DNA of 64,000 nt from assembly GCA_016213825.1 (NCBI GenBank), contig JACQZP010000026.1:372001-436000 (forward strand), read 5' to 3'. The translations under genes were made by a program, and so were the position numbers. A model generated the notes under the pieces. That model was not told the origin of the DNA. It was given only the letters and a program-made list of their open reading frames with translations, and made no database searches. Each line of letters starts with the position of its first letter. Position 1 is the stretch's first letter. Source of the DNA: Acetobacterium woodii (GTDB taxonomy: Bacteria; Bacillota; Clostridia; Eubacteriales; Eubacteriaceae). Shown piece by piece: positions 61,280 through 64,000 of this stretch.

Positions 61280-62608
61280 ATGCTGGGTGCAATTATCGGG
61301 GATATTGTCGGTTCCCGTTTTGAATTCAATAATCATCGAAACAAAGACTTTGAGCTGTTTACTGAGACCTGTGAGGTTACGGATGACAGTATCATGACGC
61401 TGGCAGTGGCAAAAGCGATTATGGAAGCCGGTAAATCCGGTTGTTTGCCCTTAGAAAATGGATTAGGAAACAGGGAATATTATCGACGGATGGAAGCATT
61501 AACAATAAAATACATGCAGGAAATTGGCCGGAACTATCCTGATTGCGGTTATGGCGGTCGGTTCCGACGCTGGATTTTCAACGACGATCCCCAGCCCTAT
61601 AACAGTTATGGAAACGGCGCCGCCATGCGAATTAGTCCGGCTGCCTTTGCCGCAAGATCCGAAGCCGAAGCCCGGACACTATCGGAAGTAGTTACCCGGA
61701 TTACCCATAATCATCCAGCAGGTTTAAAGGGCGCTGAAGCTGTCTCATTGGCTATCTACATGGCCCGCAGTGGTGCCGGCAAAGACGCTATCCGGGAGCG
61801 GATCAAGGTTTGTTATTATGATCTGAATTTTACTATCGACGAAATCCGGGACACCTACCAGTTCAACGAAACCTGCCAGGAAACAGTACCTCAGGCGATC
61901 CAGTCCTTTTTCGAGGCCACTTCCTTTGAAGATGCCATCCGGACAGCTATTTCGGTGGGTGGTGACAGTGACACTCTGGCTGCCATCACCGGCGCCATTG
62001 CCGAGGCATACTATGGAGTACCAAAAGAACTGGAAGAAAAAGCTCTGTTATATCTGGATACTGAGCTTCGTGAAATTTATGATAACTGGCAAGAATATTT
62101 AAAAACTGGTCCTCGCTTAATAGTTGTAAGAGAAGCCGCCCTTGGGGAAAGGGAACTCCTTTTTAGGGACGGCTATCAGGAGTGGTCCAAAAATAGAAGC
62201 TTAGAAGAATACATCCGGGACAACTCTAAAGAAGACAACTATGGAAAACGTTTTGTCATCGATTTGGAGGGGAAAATCATCAGTTCATTGATCGTTTTGA
62301 ACTTGAAACCGATTATGGGGAAAACGGTTTACGGCATTGGTTCGGTACTCACCCCCAAACTCCATACTGGCAAAGGTTACGCAACGATTCTATTGAAAAA
62401 CTGTATTAAACAGATTGAAAAAGACGAGAATGCTCTGATTTTTCTTTTTTCCGATATCAATCCGGATTTTTACAAAAAGTTGGGCTTCAAATTGCTCCCA
62501 AAAGAACTGCAGAAAAGCGGAAAAAGTCCGTGTATGGTCAGATGCGGAGAGCAGGACTGGCATAATCTACTCAAGGTTTCAATTGATCGAATTCCAGAGT
62601 ATTTTTAA
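61280..62608 (+). CDS. Fusion: ADP-ribosylglycohydrolase (ARH/DraG) domain with C-terminal GNAT domain
   Basis: 442 residues. Residues 1-270 are an ADP-ribosylglycohydrolase: IIGDIVGSRFEF, metal ligands TDDSIMTLAVAKAI at about 40 and GGDSDTLAAITGAIA at about 225. Residues 280-442 are a GNAT-like domain with SVLTPKLHTGKGYATILLKN (acyl-CoA loop) and NPDFYKKLGFKLLP. The join occurs near EYLKTGPRLIVVREA without a visible frame problem. It would remove ADP-ribose from a target (Mg2+-dependent) and acylate something; the pairing is unusual. AAAAAGGAGAAA precedes the ATG. A GNAT gene lies just upstream, a small unknown gene downstream. Confidence 0.85.
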   Translation: MLGAIIGDIVGSRFEFNNHRNKDFELFTETCEVTDDSIMTLAVAKAIMEAGKSGCLPLENGLGNREYYRRMEALTIKYMQEIGRNYPDCGYGGRFRRWIFNDDPQPYNSYGNGAAMRISPAAFAARSEAEARTLSEVVTRITHNHPAGLKGAEAVSLAIYMARSGAGKDAIRERIKVCYYDLNFTIDEIRDTYQFNETCQETVPQAIQSFFEATSFEDAIRTAISVGGDSDTLAAITGAIAEAYYGVPKELEEKALLYLDTELREIYDNWQEYLKTGPRLIVVREAALGERELLFRDGYQEWSKNRSLEEYIRDNSKEDNYGKRFVIDLEGKIISSLIVLNLKPIMGKTVYGIGSVLTPKLHTGKGYATILLKNCIKQIEKDENALIFLFSDINPDFYKKLGFKLLPKELQKSGKSPCMVRCGEQDWHNLLKVSIDRIPEYF

Positions 62609-62676
62609 GCCCGGCTTATCGATCTAGAGTCTAATCCCAGTGGAAAAAGTATTGAACTAATCGAGGTGGTGAGAAA

Positions 62677-62913
62677 ATGTCTTTTATTTTGGAATACGAA
62701 AATTTAATCCAGGAGATTAATGAAGACATCGAAGCGGGCATTGTGACCGTGAATGATTGCATAAAGGTTGTCCGTAAAAGAAAAACCGGTCCAGATGATT
62801 ATTGCCCAATTAAGGATTATTACTATGCCGATAATCATCCCAATGTAAAAGTTGAGCAAATGCAAGTTGGTGAGGTCTTAAAAGAATTGACACTGCGTAA
62901 TATGATGCGATAA
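62677..62913 (+). CDS. Small hypothetical protein
   Basis: 78 residues: an N-terminal acidic helix (YENLIQEINEDIEAGIVTVN), a basic stretch RKRKTG, then a tyrosine-rich PIKDYYYADN. GAGGTGGTGAG precedes the ATG. It might belong to the ADP-ribosylglycohydrolase-GNAT operon (68-bp gap). Family not recognised. Confidence 0.65.
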   Translation: MSFILEYENLIQEINEDIEAGIVTVNDCIKVVRKRKTGPDDYCPIKDYYYADNHPNVKVEQMQVGEVLKELTLRNMMR

Positions 62914-62980
62914 TATCGAAACAATAATGGGATCATGGTTATCAAAACAGATGCTTAGTGTTGGGTATTACTGAAACAAA

Positions 62981-63018
62981 AAAACAAACGGGATGTTACT
63001 CACCACGTTTGTTTTTTT
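62981..63018. terminator. Terminator after the small hypothetical gene
   Basis: AAAACAAACG (62981-62990) pairs with CGTTTGTTTT (63006-63015), with seven T in all on the right. Confidence 0.88.
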
Positions 63019-63118
63019 AATTGCAATTAAAATTATAGCGAATCTCAACATGACTATCAATAATACTTAATTTATATATAGAAAAAACGCAAAAAAGAGA
63101 ATATATGGGAAAAAAGCA

Positions 63119-63170
63119 TTGACTTTGAAATCGTAAAATATTACAATAATATAAATTTAACCTGTTAAGT
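63119..63170 (+). promoter_or_regulatory. Promoter with AACCTGTTAAG operator, upstream of the partial methyltransferase gene
   Basis: TTGACT (63119-63124), 17-bp spacer, TACAAT (63142-63147), followed by TTTAACCTGTTAAG centred at 63162.5, 15.5 bp past the -10. The operator is one base off the AACCGGTT sites at 11052 and 16427. The leader to the start at 63444 is long (about 285 nt) and contains no gene or recognisable cobalamin riboswitch. Confidence 0.65.
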
Positions 63171-63443
63171 TTACATTATATTAAATGCATTTAATTTAGA
63201 AATGGATCGTGGCGAATTGATCAGCTTCACATCCGTTCTGATAACTAGCACGTTTACTTGCATCACTTGAAAACGATTGCTAATACGGTGTTCGTACAAA
63301 AAAACAGAAGCATCTTTGATTCCATTCAGACAAAAAGTGTCGGCCTAAAACCAGATCACCGATGTCAGCTAAAGAAGGATGTTCAAAAGTATAAAAGTAT
63401 AAAACTACAAAACTAAATAATTATAGTTGGAGGCAGAATAATA

Positions 63444-64000
63444 ATGAATAAAATACCATTTGATTCCAAAGAACTGCAGGTTGTAGGGGAAATACCAAAC
63501 TTTTTTGGTACCACCGACCCAATTTTCAACTCTCCGGTAAGCATGAAAGAGAACTATCTGCTGACCATGAAAAAAGATCCGGTTTGGGAAAGTCTGGGGA
63601 ACGAGTCCGGTTTGTTCTGTCCTGCAGTTGTGCCGGATAATATTGCCCGAGCCTTTGTTTTTGAAGCAAATATGTTGCCACCCCAGGATGGTATTGATAT
63701 GTTTGGGATCCCCTGGGAATATGTTCCTGATGCTCAGGGCTCCATGGTCAGACCCGGCAATCACATTCTGGCGGATGCCAATGACTGGAAAGAAGTGATC
63801 AAATTCCCGGATATTGACAGCTGGGACTGGGAAGGAAGTGCCAAAGCCAATAACGGAACCTTTTTAAACGGCAATGCTTTCGTTCTGGCGTGGCAAATCA
63901 ATGGATGGTGGTTTGAACGTCTGATTTCGTTTATGGGTTTTGAGGGAGCAGCCGAAGCCCTGATTGATGAAGATCAAACAGACGCCGTCAAAGAAATTTT
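63444..64000 (+). CDS. Uroporphyrinogen-decarboxylase-superfamily methyltransferase, N-terminal part (cut by window edge)
   Basis: At least 185 codons, running off the window. Starts MNKIPFDSKELQVVGEIPNF with TTGGAGG upstream of the ATG. Sequence such as VSMKENYLLTMKKDPVWESL, GIDMFGIPWEYVPDAQG, and RPGNHILADANDWKEVIKFP is typical of URO-D-family corrinoid methyltransferases of acetogens, including O-demethylase components. No zinc-ligand region is inside the window. Its promoter shares operator sequence with that of the corrinoid operon at 16617, so both are likely in one regulon. Substrate unknown. Confidence 0.8.
   Translation, partial: MNKIPFDSKELQVVGEIPNFFGTTDPIFNSPVSMKENYLLTMKKDPVWESLGNESGLFCPAVVPDNIARAFVFEANMLPPQDGIDMFGIPWEYVPDAQGSMVRPGNHILADANDWKEVIKFPDIDSWDWEGSAKANNGTFLNGNAFVLAWQINGWWFERLISFMGFEGAAEALIDEDQTDAVKEI

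Noticed and set aside
1-64000. CRISPR array, prophage, transposon or integrase
   Set aside because: No regularly spaced repeats and no recognisable Cas, phage or recombinase proteins were seen.
1-64000. tRNA or rRNA genes
   Set aside because: No GGTTCGA-type T-loop with paired arms and no rRNA-like stretch was noticed by reading; a dedicated tRNA scan would be decisive.

Overview
The window looks like chromosomal DNA of a strictly anaerobic, acetogenic Firmicute, most likely Acetobacterium or a close Eubacteriaceae relative. This is inferred from a corrinoid protein next to a uroporphyrinogen-decarboxylase-type methyltransferase, a second methyltransferase of that superfamily at the right edge, many soluble Fe-S/flavin proteins, NRAMP and drug-type exporters, three closely related chemoreceptors, Shine-Dalgarno sites in front of nearly every gene and moderate G+C. 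No rRNA, tRNA, CRISPR array, transposase, integrase or phage gene was recognised. The region is accessory or adaptive chromosome rather than a mobile island.

Layout. 1-1704: redox-type HxlR regulators flanking a flavin reductase and a nitroreductase. 1959-2828: a zinc-type macrodomain protein. 2888-8143: a MerR regulator divergent from a three-gene Fe-S/flavoprotein reductase operon. 8589-10877: chemoreceptor 1. 11127-12296: MFS transporter. 12611-15559: a sensor GGDEF-EAL protein. 15615-19582: a TetR regulator divergent from corrinoid protein, methyltransferase and MFS transporter genes. 19736-23657: MMPL exporter and its TetR regulator. 24134-26226: an unknown protein translationally coupled to a B12-binding radical SAM enzyme. 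27337-30123: a PAS/GAF HD-GYP phosphodiesterase. 31093-35133: TipA-type MerR, NRAMP transporter, DHA2 exporter. 35295-40045: a PAS-BTAD regulator and chemoreceptor 2. 42780-47702: an MrfA-type and a UvrD-type helicase in one operon. 47760-50619: flavodoxin-fold reductases, MerR and an alpha/beta hydrolase. 51371-56299: small enzymes (metallo-hydrolase, methyltransferases, MGMT-like protein, carboxymuconolactone-decarboxylase-like protein, MerR, alpha/alpha-toroid protein). 56661-59738: chemoreceptor 3. 59898-62913: SGNH hydrolase, GNAT enzyme, an ADP-ribosylglycohydrolase-GNAT fusion and a small unknown. 63444-end: a partial methyltransferase.

How the genes work together. Four MerR-type loci each have a promoter with the 19-bp -35/-10 spacing that MerR activators correct by DNA distortion, and each spacer carries a dyad, so regulator-target pairs can be proposed from sequence alone. 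Three separate promoters (at 11017, 16389 and 63119) share -35/-10 elements 17 bp apart and an AACCGGTT-like site centred about 15 bp downstream of the -10. This suggests that the TetR protein at 15615-16274 controls a dispersed regulon of methyl-transfer and transport genes. Signalling is heavily represented: three chemoreceptors carrying the same cysteine-containing PAS module, and two multidomain c-di-GMP enzymes.

All functions are read from motifs and gene order only. No database search was possible, so family names are recognitions, and substrates are mostly unknown.
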